Of a stretch of DNA of 64,000 nucleotides, positions 45,337 through 54,575 are shown in pieces. Positions within the stretch are counted from its first letter, which is position 1; every line of letters starts with the position of its first letter. The position numbers and the translations under genes are program-made. Source of the DNA: JBMOPD01 sp049323615 (GTDB taxonomy: Bacteria; Bacillota; Desulfotomaculia; Desulfotomaculales; Desulfocucumaceae); assembly GCA_049323615.1 (NCBI GenBank), contig JBMOPD010000031.1:1-64000 (forward strand), written 5' to 3'. The notes below the pieces were generated by a model. The model had not been told where the DNA came from and did not search any database. It saw only the letters and a program-made list of their open reading frames with translations.

Positions 45337-46710
45337 ATGGTGAGAAGGCGCTACAGCTGGATTTTACCTTTGACCCTGGGGATTCTTTTGCTGGCCGGGA
45401 TCGGCTACTGGGGCTACAGCCAGATGCTGTCCCGCAGGGCGGCCGAAACGGCGCTCAACAATAAATACAACCTGGCTTTTTACAATATGGTGAACAACAT
45501 ACAGAACATGGAGGTATTTCTTTCCAAGGCCCTAGTGGGCGAGGAAACCTGGCAGGACGCCCAGATTTTCATGCGTCTCTGGCAGGAAGCGGTGGCGGCC
45601 CAGGGCAACCTGGGCCAGATTCCCGTGTCCGAGGCCGCCATCGCCCGGACCATCAAGTTTTTAAACCAGGTGGGAGCCTACGCGCAGAGCCTGGCCGTGC
45701 AGACCGCCGGGGGGAAGCCCAAAACCGATGAACAGTGGCAGACCCTGCAGATGCTTTACAAGCAGGCCGGGCAGCTGAACGCGGAATTGCAGAGGGTGGA
45801 GGCCGATATAGCCAGCGGAACCCTGGCCATGAGCGAGCTGAGAAGGGAAAGCAGGTGGGTGCTGCGCAGGCAGGGTCCGCAGCTGGCAAACGGCAGCTTC
45901 CAGGTGATAGACAAAGATATGCAGCAGTTCCCCACCCTGATATACGACGGGCCCTTTTCGGACCACCTGGACCGCAGGAAGCCCCTGGGCCTGGAGGGCC
46001 CCCAGGTAAGCGGAGACCAGGCCAGAAACACGTCCCTGTCCTTCATAGACCAGCGGCCAAATGTCACCTACATAGCCAATGTGGTCAGAAAGGACAACGG
46101 CAGGATTCCCGTGTACCGCGTTGAGGTAACTCCCAGGCCGGTGAGGAACGGTGAAAAAATAGCCCTGGGCGTTTCCCAGCAGGGCGGGCGGGTAATCTGG
46201 ATGCTCAACTCCAGAAATGTCGGCGGCACCGGGCTTACGGCCCGCGAGGCGGGTGACCGGGCGTCCCGTTTCCTGCGGGACCGGGGCTTTAAGGACATGG
46301 AATCCACTTACTATGAAATTCGCAACAATGTGGCCATTTACAATTTTGCCGCCACCCAGGGAGGGGTAATTCTGTACCCCGACCAGATAAAGGTGTCGGT
46401 GGCCCTGGATGACGGCCAGGTGGTGGGATTTGACGCAACCGGCTACTATATGTCCCACCGTTTGAGAAAGCTGCCCGAGCCGAAGCTGACGGCGGAACAG
46501 GCAAGGAAGAAACTGAGCCCGAGGCTTAAGGAGGTAAGTCCCGGACGGCTGGCCCTGATCCCCAGAACGGTGGACCAGGAGGTGCTGACCTATGAATTTC
46601 AGGGCCGGCTGGACAATGACGTCTTCCTGGTGTACATCGACGCCGTCACCGGGGAGGAGGAGAAGGTGCTCAGGGTAATACGCACCAACAACGGCGTGTT
46701 GACACTTTAA
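45337..46710 (+). CDS. ypeB: Germination protein YpeB
   Basis: 457 residues. One N-terminal membrane segment (about 8-27), a long helical region, and two or three C-terminal PepSY-like domains (GLTAREAGDRASRFL, LTAEQARKKLSPRL). YpeB is needed for SleB stability and deposition in the spore; the two are usually adjacent, as here. ATG 45337 lies six bases after AAGGAG. The gene is intact. Confidence 0.92.
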   Translation: MVRRRYSWILPLTLGILLLAGIGYWGYSQMLSRRAAETALNNKYNLAFYNMVNNIQNMEVFLSKALVGEETWQDAQIFMRLWQEAVAAQGNLGQIPVSEAAIARTIKFLNQVGAYAQSLAVQTAGGKPKTDEQWQTLQMLYKQAGQLNAELQRVEADIASGTLAMSELRRESRWVLRRQGPQLANGSFQVIDKDMQQFPTLIYDGPFSDHLDRRKPLGLEGPQVSGDQARNTSLSFIDQRPNVTYIANVVRKDNGRIPVYRVEVTPRPVRNGEKIALGVSQQGGRVIWMLNSRNVGGTGLTAREAGDRASRFLRDRGFKDMESTYYEIRNNVAIYNFAATQGGVILYPDQIKVSVALDDGQVVGFDATGYYMSHRLRKLPEPKLTAEQARKKLSPRLKEVSPGRLALIPRTVDQEVLTYEFQGRLDNDVFLVYIDAVTGEEEKVLRVIRTNNGVLTL

Positions 46711-46726
46711 CCGGACACCCACGCGT

Positions 46727-46823
46727 ACATCGGGGACGGTTCTCAGTGTGAACGTACATCGGGGACGGTTCTCAGTGTGAATAAAGGGAGCTAAAGATTC
46801 ACACTGAGAACCGTCCCCGATGT
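46727..46823. repeat. REP-like palindromic repeats, three copies
   Basis: Two direct copies of a unit with core CATCGGGGACGGTTCTCAG (46727-46753, 46756-46782) and one inverted copy (46797-46823). The second and third form a perfect 27-bp stem with a 14-base loop. Two more copies follow argS at 56264. Such GGGGACGGTTCTC palindromes are typical of REP elements moved by RAYT transposases; no transposase is in the window. Confidence 0.85.
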
Positions 46824-46904
46824 GAATTCTGACCCTTTCCAGGTTTTCTACACTTTCCCTGTTGACTTTTTTGAAAACACCGTGCTATAATTGCCGTAAT
46901 TTCT

Positions 46905-47157
46905 TATAATTGTGCCGTGATGGGGAATACGGGCGAAATGTAGTCCAGAGCGAGCCGGGGAGGGTGAAAGCCCGGCGGATGAAAGTGCCCTTGCCGGCCC
47001 CGGAGCTGCAGGACCTAAAACCGCCGGGTGAGTACGTCCTGCCGGAAGCCCCCGTTAACAGGCGCCAAAAGAGGGCCGTAAAACAACGGCCAATTTGGGT
47101 GGTACCGCGGGAAAAATCTCCCGTCCCTTATTAGTATGGGGACGGGAGTTATTTTTT
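46905..47157 (+). promoter_or_regulatory. T-box leader, probably alanine-specific
   Basis: The Stem I distal signature CAGAGCGAGCCGGGG and GGTGAAAGCCCGG, and the T-box AATTTGGGTGGTACCGCG (47092-47108) are diagnostic. The terminator is a 10-bp stem (47118-47127 with 47139-47148) plus TTATTTTTT. TGGT in the bulge would pair with an ACCA tRNA end. The specifier is not certain: GCC in CCTTGCCGGCCCCGGAG would mean alanine and fits the genes controlled; CCG (proline) is the other option. TTGACT (46862) and TATAAT-like TGCTATAATT (46885) form the promoter. Confidence 0.9.
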
Positions 47158-47173
47158 GGGGGAGGTGGCGGAT

Positions 47174-47653
47174 TTGAAAGAAATACTTGAACTTTTAGAA
47201 TCCAATGCCAAGCTTACCGAAAATGACATCGCCATTATGCTGTCCATGGACGTTGAGGAAGTAAAAAAGCGGATTAAAGAACTTGAAAACAATAAAACCA
47301 TACTGAGGTACATTACGCTGATTAACTGGGAAAAAGTGGGGAACGAAAAGGTGTCGGCAATGATCGAGGTGCGCACGACGCCCCAGCGTGATGTCGGTTT
47401 CGATGCCGTGGCCGAGAGGATATACCGCTTTCCCGAGGTGCGCAGCGTCCGCCTGGTGTCGGGAACATACGACCTGGCCGTGTATATCGAAGGCCGGTCC
47501 ATGAGGGAGGTAAGCAATTTTGTGGCTACCAAGCTGGCCACCATTGAAGGGGTGGTCAGCACCACGACGCATTTCGTCCTGAAAACCTATAAGCAGGACG
47601 GTGTAATCATTGAAGATGGTGAAGAAGACAGGAGGCTGGTGGTGTCACCGTGA
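47174..47653 (+). CDS. alaR: Lrp/AsnC-family regulator, AlaR-like
   Basis: 159 residues. N-terminal winged helix (LKEILELLESNAKLTENDIA) and C-terminal RAM effector domain (VRLVSGTYDLAVYIEG). In Bacillus subtilis the homologous alaR-alaT pair controls alanine transamination. TTG 47174 is six bases after GGGGAGGTGG; the site lies just past the T-box terminator. The stop overlaps the aminotransferase start (GTGA). A T-box over a regulator gene means uncharged tRNA raises regulator and enzyme together. Confidence 0.85.
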   Translation: MKEILELLESNAKLTENDIAIMLSMDVEEVKKRIKELENNKTILRYITLINWEKVGNEKVSAMIEVRTTPQRDVGFDAVAERIYRFPEVRSVRLVSGTYDLAVYIEGRSMREVSNFVATKLATIEGVVSTTTHFVLKTYKQDGVIIEDGEEDRRLVVSP

Positions 47654-48855
47654 GTAACAAAACCGACTGGTCCGAAAAAATCAACCCGGCTGTCCGTTCC
47701 CTGCCGCCCTCGGGAATACGCAAATTCTTCGACCTGGTCACCGAGATGAAGGGGGTAATTTCCCTGGGGGTAGGTGAGCCGGACTTTGTCACCCCCTGGC
47801 ATATCAGGGAGGCCTGCATATACTCCCTGGAAAAGGGCTATACCATGTATACCTCAAACCAGGGCCTGCTGGAACTGCGGGAGGAGATTGCCCGGGACCT
47901 GGACGTCACTTACGGGGTGACCTATGATGCCCGGAGGGAGCTGCTGATCACGGTGGGAGTGAGCGAGGGCCTTGACCTGGCCATGAGGGCCCTGGTCTGC
48001 CCGGGGGACGGGGTAATCATTCCCGAGCCTTCCTATGTCTCCTATGTGCCTGCCGTCACCCTGGCCGGGGGAGCGCCCGTGACGGTGCCCACCAGCGTCG
48101 GGGACGATTTCCGGCTGACCGCCGAAAGGGTGGAGCGGGCCATTACTCCCCGCACCAAGATACTGGTTCTCTGCTATCCCAACAACCCCACCGGGGCGGT
48201 TATGCGGCGGCGGGACCTGCTGGAGATAGCCGAGGTGGTCAGGGCCCACGACCTGATCGTTATTTCGGACGAAATTTACGACCGGCTTACATACACCGGC
48301 AGCCACACCTGTTTTTCCTCGCTGCCGGGGATGCAGGACCGCACCGTTCTTTTGAACGGCTTTTCCAAGGCCTATGCCATGACGGGCTGGCGCGTAGGCT
48401 ACGCCGCCGGAAATCCCGATTTTATCGCGGCCATGAACAAGATTCACCAGTACGGCATCCTGTGCGCTCCCATAACGGCCCAGATGGCCGCCCTGGAAGC
48501 CCTCAGAAACGGCCGGGAGGGCATGAAAAAGATGGTCCAGCAGTACAACCGGCGCCGCCACCTGGTTATGCAGGCGTTCAAGGAAATGGGCCTGCCGTGC
48601 TTTGAGCCGGGCGGAGCCTTTTACGCCTTCCCCGATATAAGCGCCACCGGGCTGACCTCGGAGGAATTTGCCGAGAAACTCTTGCTGGAAGAAAAGGTGG
48701 CCGTTATACCCGGCGATGCCTTCGGGCCCAGCGGCAGCGGCTTTGTCCGCTGTTCCTACGCGGCGTCGGTGGAGGACCTGGGCGAAGCCTTCAGGAGAAT
48801 GGCCGGTTTTGTGAGCCGCCACGGGGTGCGGGTAAAAACCGTGGTCAATCTTTAA
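47650..48855 (+). CDS. alaT: Aminotransferase class I, alanine transaminase-like
   Basis: 401 residues, fold-type I PLP enzyme. PSGIRKFFDLV near the N-terminus, GVGEPDFVTPWHIREA, NPTGAVMRR, DEIYDRLTY, the PLP-lysine in GFSKAYAMTGWRVG and the substrate Arg in GFVRCSYA agree well with the AlaT/YugH branch. It interconverts alanine and pyruvate, or related amino acids. GTG 47650 overlaps alaR. The T-box upstream suggests a biosynthetic use in alanine starvation, while the genes downstream look catabolic. Confidence 0.85.
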   Translation: MSNKTDWSEKINPAVRSLPPSGIRKFFDLVTEMKGVISLGVGEPDFVTPWHIREACIYSLEKGYTMYTSNQGLLELREEIARDLDVTYGVTYDARRELLITVGVSEGLDLAMRALVCPGDGVIIPEPSYVSYVPAVTLAGGAPVTVPTSVGDDFRLTAERVERAITPRTKILVLCYPNNPTGAVMRRRDLLEIAEVVRAHDLIVISDEIYDRLTYTGSHTCFSSLPGMQDRTVLLNGFSKAYAMTGWRVGYAAGNPDFIAAMNKIHQYGILCAPITAQMAALEALRNGREGMKKMVQQYNRRRHLVMQAFKEMGLPCFEPGGAFYAFPDISATGLTSEEFAEKLLLEEKVAVIPGDAFGPSGSGFVRCSYAASVEDLGEAFRRMAGFVSRHGVRVKTVVNL

Positions 48856-48992
48856 GGAAATTTATTATATAAAAACATATTATAGTTGGAAGGATTGTTG
48901 CCGGACGGTGTAGAAGTAAACCTTATACATAGGCAGGCTGCCCGGCCGGCCTTAAAAATTTTATATTTGCAGGATGGGAGGATGGCAGGAAA

Positions 48993-50519
48993 ATGACCGT
49001 CAAGTACTTGCTGCTGTGTCTTTTTGTGGGTGTGCTGGTGTACAGCGGGTATACCGGCATGAAAAAAACCCGTACCGTGAACGAGTTCTTCCTGGGGGGA
49101 AGGGTGATCGGGCCGTGGCTGTCGGCCTTCGCGTACGGGACCACATACTTTTCAGCAGTAATTTTTATTGGCTACGCCGGGAAGGTGGGCTGGGGATTCG
49201 GCCTGTCCAGCCTGTGGATAGTGGCGGGCAATACCCTGGTGGGCAGCCTGCTGGCATGGTATGTGCTGGCCCGCCGCACCCGCCGGATGACGCTGCGGCT
49301 AAATGCCATGACCATGCCCGAATTTCTGGAAGTCCGCTATGACAGCCGCAGCATGAAGCTTTTTGCGGCCCTGGTCATTTTTATTTTCCTGGTGCCGTAC
49401 TCGGCTTCGGTGTATATGGGCCTCAGTTACCTGTTCAACCAGATATTCGGCGTTCCCTATATTTTGGCCGTGGTGTTCATGTGCCTGCTTACGGCCCTGT
49501 ACCTGATCATGGGCGGTTACCGGGCGGTGGCGCTGACCGACGTTATCCAGGGCACGGTAATGATTTGCGGAGTGGGCCTGCTGCTTTACCACGTGGTCGG
49601 GTCCCCGCAGATGGGCGGGATCGTGGAGGGGGTTAGAAAGCTGGCCGCCATAAATCCGAAACTGGCCGGCCCGGTGGGGCCTCCCGGCTGGCTGCCGCTG
49701 TTTTCCCTGGTGGTGCTGACCAGCCTGGGACCCTGGGGCCTCCCCCAGATGGTGCAGAAATTTTATGCCATCAGGGATGAAAAGGCAATTAAGCCGGCCA
49801 TGATCGTGGCCACCCTGTTTGCCCTGATCATCACCTTCGGCGCCTACTATACCGGCTCCCAGGCCCGCCTGTTTTTCGATAAGCTGCCGCTTGACCCGGC
49901 CACAGGCAAGGCCACGCCGGATATGCTGATGCCGATCCTGATTAACAGCACCCTGCCGGAGACAGCGGCCGCCGTCATACTGCTGCTGGTGCTTTCGGCG
50001 TCCATGTCCACCCTGGCCTCCCTGGTGCTGGTGAGCAGTTCGGCCATTACCATAGATTTGATCAAGACCGTCAGGCCGGATATGGGTGACCGGCGGGGAA
50101 CCCTGCTCATGCGCCTGTTCTGTTTGATATTTATATTCCTGTCGCTGTTGATTGCCCTGTTGAAGCCCGGTATTATCCTGAGCCTGATGGCCATGTCCTG
50201 GGGCACCGTGGCCGGTGTTTTCCTGGCTCCTTACCTGTACGGGCTTTTCTGGAAGGGAACCACGCCGGCGTCGGCCTGGGCGGGGGGATTGACCGGGCTG
50301 ACCGTTTCGGTTGTACTGTCCCTCTATTATAAACTTGACCCGGGTGTAATACCGCTGGTGGGATCACTGGCCATGCTCATACCGCTGGCCGTGGTGCCGG
50401 CGGTAAGCCTTTTCACCAGGCCCCTGCCGGAGGCCCATATCGAAAAGGTTTTCGGAGAAGCCCCGGCGGCCCGGAAGGAAAAACTGCAGTTAAAGCCCGC
50501 CGGGAAATACGGCAGTTAA
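48993..50519 (+). CDS. Sodium:solute symporter
   Basis: 508 residues with about 13 hydrophobic segments, solute:sodium symporter family (PutP/SSS): [19 protein letters not shown] near the N-terminus, [14 protein letters not shown], and [17 protein letters not shown] in the sodium-binding helix region. It imports a small organic solute with sodium; the substrate is likely an amino acid or carboxylate used by the enzymes around it. ATG 48993 follows GGGAGGATGGCAGG loosely. 137 bp separate it from alaT. Confidence 0.88.
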   Translation: MTVKYLLLCLFVGVLVYSGYTGMKKTRTVNEFFLGGRVIGPWLSAFAYGTTYFSAVIFIGYAGKVGWGFGLSSLWIVAGNTLVGSLLAWYVLARRTRRMTLRLNAMTMPEFLEVRYDSRSMKLFAALVIFIFLVPYSASVYMGLSYLFNQIFGVPYILAVVFMCLLTALYLIMGGYRAVALTDVIQGTVMICGVGLLLYHVVGSPQMGGIVEGVRKLAAINPKLAGPVGPPGWLPLFSLVVLTSLGPWGLPQMVQKFYAIRDEKAIKPAMIVATLFALIITFGAYYTGSQARLFFDKLPLDPATGKATPDMLMPILINSTLPETAAAVILLLVLSASMSTLASLVLVSSSAITIDLIKTVRPDMGDRRGTLLMRLFCLIFIFLSLLIALLKPGIILSLMAMSWGTVAGVFLAPYLYGLFWKGTTPASAWAGGLTGLTVSVVLSLYYKLDPGVIPLVGSLAMLIPLAVVPAVSLFTRPLPEAHIEKVFGEAPAARKEKLQLKPAGKYGS

Positions 50520-50548
50520 AACGACACCAAAGTAAGGGGAGAAGGCAT

Positions 50549-51850
50549 ATGATCTGGAACCCGCGGTACGAGTGCATGGACCGGGAAGAATTGAAAGATT
50601 TGCAGCTTAAAAGGCTGAAGGAAACTTTACAGCTGGTCTACCACCGGGTTCCCTTTTACAAAAGCCTGTTTGATCAGCACGGAGTCACTCCCGGCGACCT
50701 CCGGTCGCTGGAAGACATCAGCAAGTTTCCCTTTACCACCAAGCTGGCCCTGCGGGATAACTACCCGTACGGCCTTTTTGCCGTTCCCCTGAAGGAAGTG
50801 GTGAGGCTGCACGCATCCTCGGGGACAACGGGGAAGCCCATTGTGGTCGGTTATACCAAAAACGACCTGGAGACCTGGGCCGAACTGGTTGCCCGGATGG
50901 TTACCCAGGCCGGGGTCACCGATGAGGACGTGGCCCAGATCACCTTCGGCTACGGCCTGTTTACCGGGGCCTTCGGGCTTCACTACGGGCTGGAAAAAGT
51001 GGGGGCCACCATCGTTCCCTCGTCGGTGGGCAATACCGAAAGGCAGATCATGCTCATGAAGGACTTCGGCGCCACCGCCCTGGTGGGGACTCCGTCCTAC
51101 GCCCTGCACCTGGCCGAGGTGGCCGGGAAAATGGGTGTCGGCCCCGGGGATTTGAAGCTCCGGGTGGGGCTTTTCGGGGCCGAGGCCTGGTCGGAGAGTA
51201 TGCGGGCCGAGCTGGAGCGGGCCTGGGGCATCAAGGCCACCGACAACTACGGGCTCAGCGAGGTGATGGGGCCCGGGGTGTCCGGGGAGTGCCTGGAGAC
51301 CGCCGGCATGCACATCAATGAGGACCACTTCCTGGTGGAGGTAATCGATCCCGATACCGGCGAGCCCGGGGAGCCGGGGGAAGAGGGGGAACTGGTAATC
51401 ACCACCCTGACCAAGGAGGCCTTCCCCGTCATCAGGTACCGCACCAGGGACATTTCGAAGCTGAATTACCAACCCTGCGCCTGCGGCAGGACAACGGCCA
51501 GAATGCGCAAGGTGACCGGCAGGACCGACGACATGCTGATTATTTCGGGGGTCAATGTGTTCCCCTCCCAGATTGAAAGCGTGCTGGTGGAGATGGACGG
51601 CATCTCCCCCCATTACCAGATAGTGGTCACCAGGAAGGGGCGCCTGGACATGCTGGAGGTGCGGGTCGAGCTGACCGAGGCCTTTTCGGGGAATTTCCGG
51701 GACCTGGAGGCCCTGGAGGAAAGAATCCGTGCCCGGCTGCAGAGCGTGCTCTCCATAAGCGCCGGGGTCAGGCTGATGGAGCCATTCTCCATTGAGAGAA
51801 GCCAGGGGAAGGCCAAGAGGGTAATTGACAACCGGCCAATTGATGTATAA
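50549..51850 (+). CDS. paaK: Phenylacetate-CoA ligase
   Basis: 433 residues. Adenylate-forming fold with [18 protein letters not shown] (P-loop-like), [20 protein letters not shown] and a C-terminal [20 protein letters not shown]. PaaK-type ligases activate arylacetates with ATP and CoA. Next to iorAB, which makes arylacetyl-CoA from aryl pyruvates, it often works in reverse or as an acetate-type ligase that conserves energy. ATG 50549; the end nears the iorA leader. Confidence 0.88.
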   Translation: MIWNPRYECMDREELKDLQLKRLKETLQLVYHRVPFYKSLFDQHGVTPGDLRSLEDISKFPFTTKLALRDNYPYGLFAVPLKEVVRLHASSGTTGKPIVVGYTKNDLETWAELVARMVTQAGVTDEDVAQITFGYGLFTGAFGLHYGLEKVGATIVPSSVGNTERQIMLMKDFGATALVGTPSYALHLAEVAGKMGVGPGDLKLRVGLFGAEAWSESMRAELERAWGIKATDNYGLSEVMGPGVSGECLETAGMHINEDHFLVEVIDPDTGEPGEPGEEGELVITTLTKEAFPVIRYRTRDISKLNYQPCACGRTTARMRKVTGRTDDMLIISGVNVFPSQIESVLVEMDGISPHYQIVVTRKGRLDMLEVRVELTEAFSGNFRDLEALEERIRARLQSVLSISAGVRLMEPFSIERSQGKAKRVIDNRPIDV

Positions 51851-51893
51851 TGTTATGGATATTTGTTTTCACGTAAGCGGAGGTGATCAGATC

Positions 51894-53666
51894 TTGCGCG
51901 AGCTTTTGACGGGAAATGCCGCCATCGCCCGGGGGGCCTTTGAAAGCGGGGTAACCCTGGCCGCCGGCTATCCCGGCACACCGAGCACCGAAATTTTGGA
52001 AAATTTTTGCCGTTACCAGGGGATTTACGCCGAGTGGGCCCCTAATGAAAAGGTTGCCCTGGAGGTGGGCATCGGGGCCGCCATGGCCGGCGTCAGGGCC
52101 CTGGTGACCATGAAGCATGTGGGCGTCAACGTGGCCGCCGACCCGTTGCTGACGGCGGCGTACACCGGCGTCAACGGCGGGCTGGTGATCGTTTCGGCCG
52201 ACGACCCGGGCATGCACAGCTCCCAGAATGAGCAGGACAACCGCAACTACGCCCGGTTTGCCCGCATCCCCATGCTGGAGCCCGCGGACAGCGCCGAGGC
52301 CAGGGACATGGTGGGGCTGGGGCTTACGATAAGCGAGGAGTTCGACATCCCGGTGATGCTGCGCATTACCACCAGGGTGGCCCATTCCCAGGGCTTTGTG
52401 GAATTGCGGGAGCCTGTTTCCCGTTCCCTCAGGGAGTACCGCAAGGATGCCCGCAAGTGGCTGATGGTTCCTGCCTTCGGCAGGCTGCGCCGGCATTCCC
52501 TGGGGGAAAGGGTTAAAAGGCTGGCCGATTACTCCGAGAATACCCCGCTGAACTTTATACTGCCGGGGGACCGGAAGGTGGGGGTAATCACCAGCGGCAT
52601 CAGCTACCAGTTCGTCCGGGAAGTACTGCCCGGGGCCGCGGTTTTAAAGCTGGGGATGACCTATCCGCTGCCCGCCGGGCTGATTAAAAAATTCGCCGCG
52701 GGAGTGGACAGGCTCATCGTGGTTGAGGAACTGGAACCTTACATCGAGGACTTCGTAAGGGGCCTGGGCCTGCCGGTGAGCGGCAAGGAGCTGTTTCCGG
52801 ACAGCGGGGAGTTCAGCACCGGCCTGGTCAGGCGGGGCTTCATCGCCGCCGGGGTGATTCCCGGGCAAGAGGCCGCTCCCGTGCGGCAGTTCGAGGACAT
52901 GCCGGCGGTCCCGGTGAGGCCTCCGGTGCTCTGCGCCGGGTGTCCCCACAGGGGAGTGTTCTACACCCTGCGCAAGCTTAAACTGGTGGTCACCGGGGAT
53001 ATCGGCTGCTACACCCTGGGCGGGCTGGCCCCCCTGGACGGGATTGACAGCTGCGTCTGCATGGGGGCCAGTATCGGCATGGCCCACGGCATCGACCGGT
53101 CCGCCCCGGCAATGCGCGGCCGGACCGTGGCCGTGATCGGGGACTCCACTTTCCTCCACTCGGGGATTACCGGGCTGCTGGACGTCGTTTACAATAACGG
53201 CAACACCACGGTGATGATACTGGACAACGGCACCACGGCCATGACCGGGCACCAGGATCACCCGGCCACCGGCAGGACCCTGATGGGTGAGAGCGCCCCG
53301 GTGGTGGACCTGGAAGGGCTGGTCAGGTCGCTGGGGGTGACCAGGGTAAGGACCGTGGACCCGCTGGACCTGGCCGGGCTGGAGGAGGCCGTCAGGGAAG
53401 AGGTGGCCGCTCCCGGCCCGTCGGTGATTATCGCCCGCAGGCCCTGCGTTCTGATTAAAAGGCAGGCCGCCGCTTCCCCGGTCACGGTGGACCGGGAAGC
53501 CTGCACCGGCTGCAAGACCTGCCTCAAGCTGAGCTGTCCCGCCATTTCGGTCACCGACAAGACCTGCTCCGTCGACCCGGTATCCTGTACAGGGTGCGGC
53601 CTGTGCGTGCAGGTGTGCAAGTTCGGAGCCCTGGCGGGGGCGGAAGGAGGCGGGGCCGGTGCTTAA
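51894..53666 (+). CDS. iorA: Indolepyruvate:ferredoxin oxidoreductase, alpha
   Basis: 590 residues. Pyrimidine-binding half (AAGYPGTPSTEIL), TPP-binding half (GDIGCYTLGGLAPL, GDSTFLHSGITGL, NGTTAMTGHQDHP) and a C-terminal ferredoxin domain with CTGCKTCLKLSCP and CTGCGLCVQVCKFG. It decarboxylates aryl pyruvates to aryl-acetyl-CoA and reduces ferredoxin, with the gamma-like partner IorB. TTG 51894 lies five bases after GGAGGTGATC. It is coupled to iorB by an 8-bp overlap. Confidence 0.93.
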   Translation: MRELLTGNAAIARGAFESGVTLAAGYPGTPSTEILENFCRYQGIYAEWAPNEKVALEVGIGAAMAGVRALVTMKHVGVNVAADPLLTAAYTGVNGGLVIVSADDPGMHSSQNEQDNRNYARFARIPMLEPADSAEARDMVGLGLTISEEFDIPVMLRITTRVAHSQGFVELREPVSRSLREYRKDARKWLMVPAFGRLRRHSLGERVKRLADYSENTPLNFILPGDRKVGVITSGISYQFVREVLPGAAVLKLGMTYPLPAGLIKKFAAGVDRLIVVEELEPYIEDFVRGLGLPVSGKELFPDSGEFSTGLVRRGFIAAGVIPGQEAAPVRQFEDMPAVPVRPPVLCAGCPHRGVFYTLRKLKLVVTGDIGCYTLGGLAPLDGIDSCVCMGASIGMAHGIDRSAPAMRGRTVAVIGDSTFLHSGITGLLDVVYNNGNTTVMILDNGTTAMTGHQDHPATGRTLMGESAPVVDLEGLVRSLGVTRVRTVDPLDLAGLEEAVREEVAAPGPSVIIARRPCVLIKRQAAASPVTVDREACTGCKTCLKLSCPAISVTDKTCSVDPVSCTGCGLCVQVCKFGALAGAEGGGAGA

Positions 53667-54246
53667 ACCCCTGGATATTCTTCTGGTGGGCGTGGGAGGC
53701 CAGGGAACCATCCTGGCCAGCAGGGTGCTGGCCCATGTGGGCCAGTCCATGGGATATGACATTAAAGTTTCGGAGATACACGGGATGGCCCAGAGGGGAG
53801 GCAGCGTGGTCACCCAGGTGCGCATGGGGGAAAAGGTGTACACCCCGCTCATCGAGGAGGGTGGGGCCGACGCCATCCTGGCCTTTGAAAAGCTGGAAGG
53901 GCTGCGCTGGCTTTCCTACCTCAAGCCGGACGGCAGCATGATCGTCAACGACCAGGCCATTTACCCGGTGCCGGTGCTGGCGGGGCTGGCCGCCTACCCC
54001 GGTGACATCACGGGCTACCTGAAATCCAAGGTCAAAAACACCGTGGTGGTGGACGCCCTGGGCATGGCCGGGGACTGCGGCAATGTCAAGGCCGCCAATG
54101 TTGTCCTTTTGGGAGTGCTGGCCTCCCGCCTGCCTTTCCCGGAGGAAAAGTGGCAGGAGGCCCTGGAGGCCAGGGTGCCGGCCAGGTTCCTGGAATTGAA
54201 CAGGGCGGCCTTCAAGGCGGGATATGACTTAGGGATTGGGGATTAG
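53659..54246 (+). CDS. iorB: Indolepyruvate:ferredoxin oxidoreductase, beta
   Basis: 195 residues, the POR gamma-type domain: DILLVGVGGQGTILASRVLA, SEIHGMAQRGGSVVTQVR, then ADAILAFEKLEGLRWL. It completes the two-subunit oxidoreductase with IorA. GTG 53659 lies inside the iorA end. The last codons (LGIGD) and the stop are encoded in 7-bp repeats (TAGGGAT, TGGGGAT, TAGAAGC; 54230-54250). Confidence 0.93.
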   Translation: MLKPLDILLVGVGGQGTILASRVLAHVGQSMGYDIKVSEIHGMAQRGGSVVTQVRMGEKVYTPLIEEGGADAILAFEKLEGLRWLSYLKPDGSMIVNDQAIYPVPVLAGLAAYPGDITGYLKSKVKNTVVVDALGMAGDCGNVKAANVVLLGVLASRLPFPEEKWQEALEARVPARFLELNRAAFKAGYDLGIGD

Positions 54247-54350
54247 AAGCCGGGAGTGCCATTTTTTGTCTTTATCCCAGATGGATTTGGAATAAACAAA
54301 GAAGAAAACCCGGGTTGTTTGGCCGGGTTCTCCTTTAAGCAGTTTACTCC

Positions 54351-54376
54351 GCCGCCTTGTAAAAAGGCGGCTTTTT
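54351..54376 (+). terminator. Terminator of the alaR-iorB cluster
   Basis: GCCGCCTT (54351-54358) pairs with AAGGCGGC (54364-54371), followed by TTTTT. A weaker stem (AACCCGG with CCGGGTT) lies at 54307-54330. Confidence 0.8.
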
Positions 54377-54383
54377 GATCAGG

Positions 54384-54418
54384 CTCGAACCTCGAACTTC
54401 GAACCTTGAACTTCGAGT
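54384..54418. repeat. Heptanucleotide tandem tract (5 units)
   Basis: CTCGAAC, CTCGAAC, TTCGAAC, CTTGAAC, TTCGAGT run without a break between the iorB terminator and argS. Confidence 0.8.
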
Positions 54419-54575
54419 TAAGCCTTTTGGATATGGTAAAAAAAGAGTATAATAAACCAAGAGAAATTTGAACCGGCGTGCTTTACCGCTTTCGGGGCCG
54501 GGGTTTCCCCCAACCCGGGGGCGTATTATATTTTTTTGGCACGGCGTTGATTTTAAGGAGGCATTGTTTGGGGAA

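Noticed and set aside
46910..47134. 74-codon open frame across the T-box leader
   Set aside because: The same bases carry the conserved T-box RNA elements; the peptide has no ribosome site or family resemblance.
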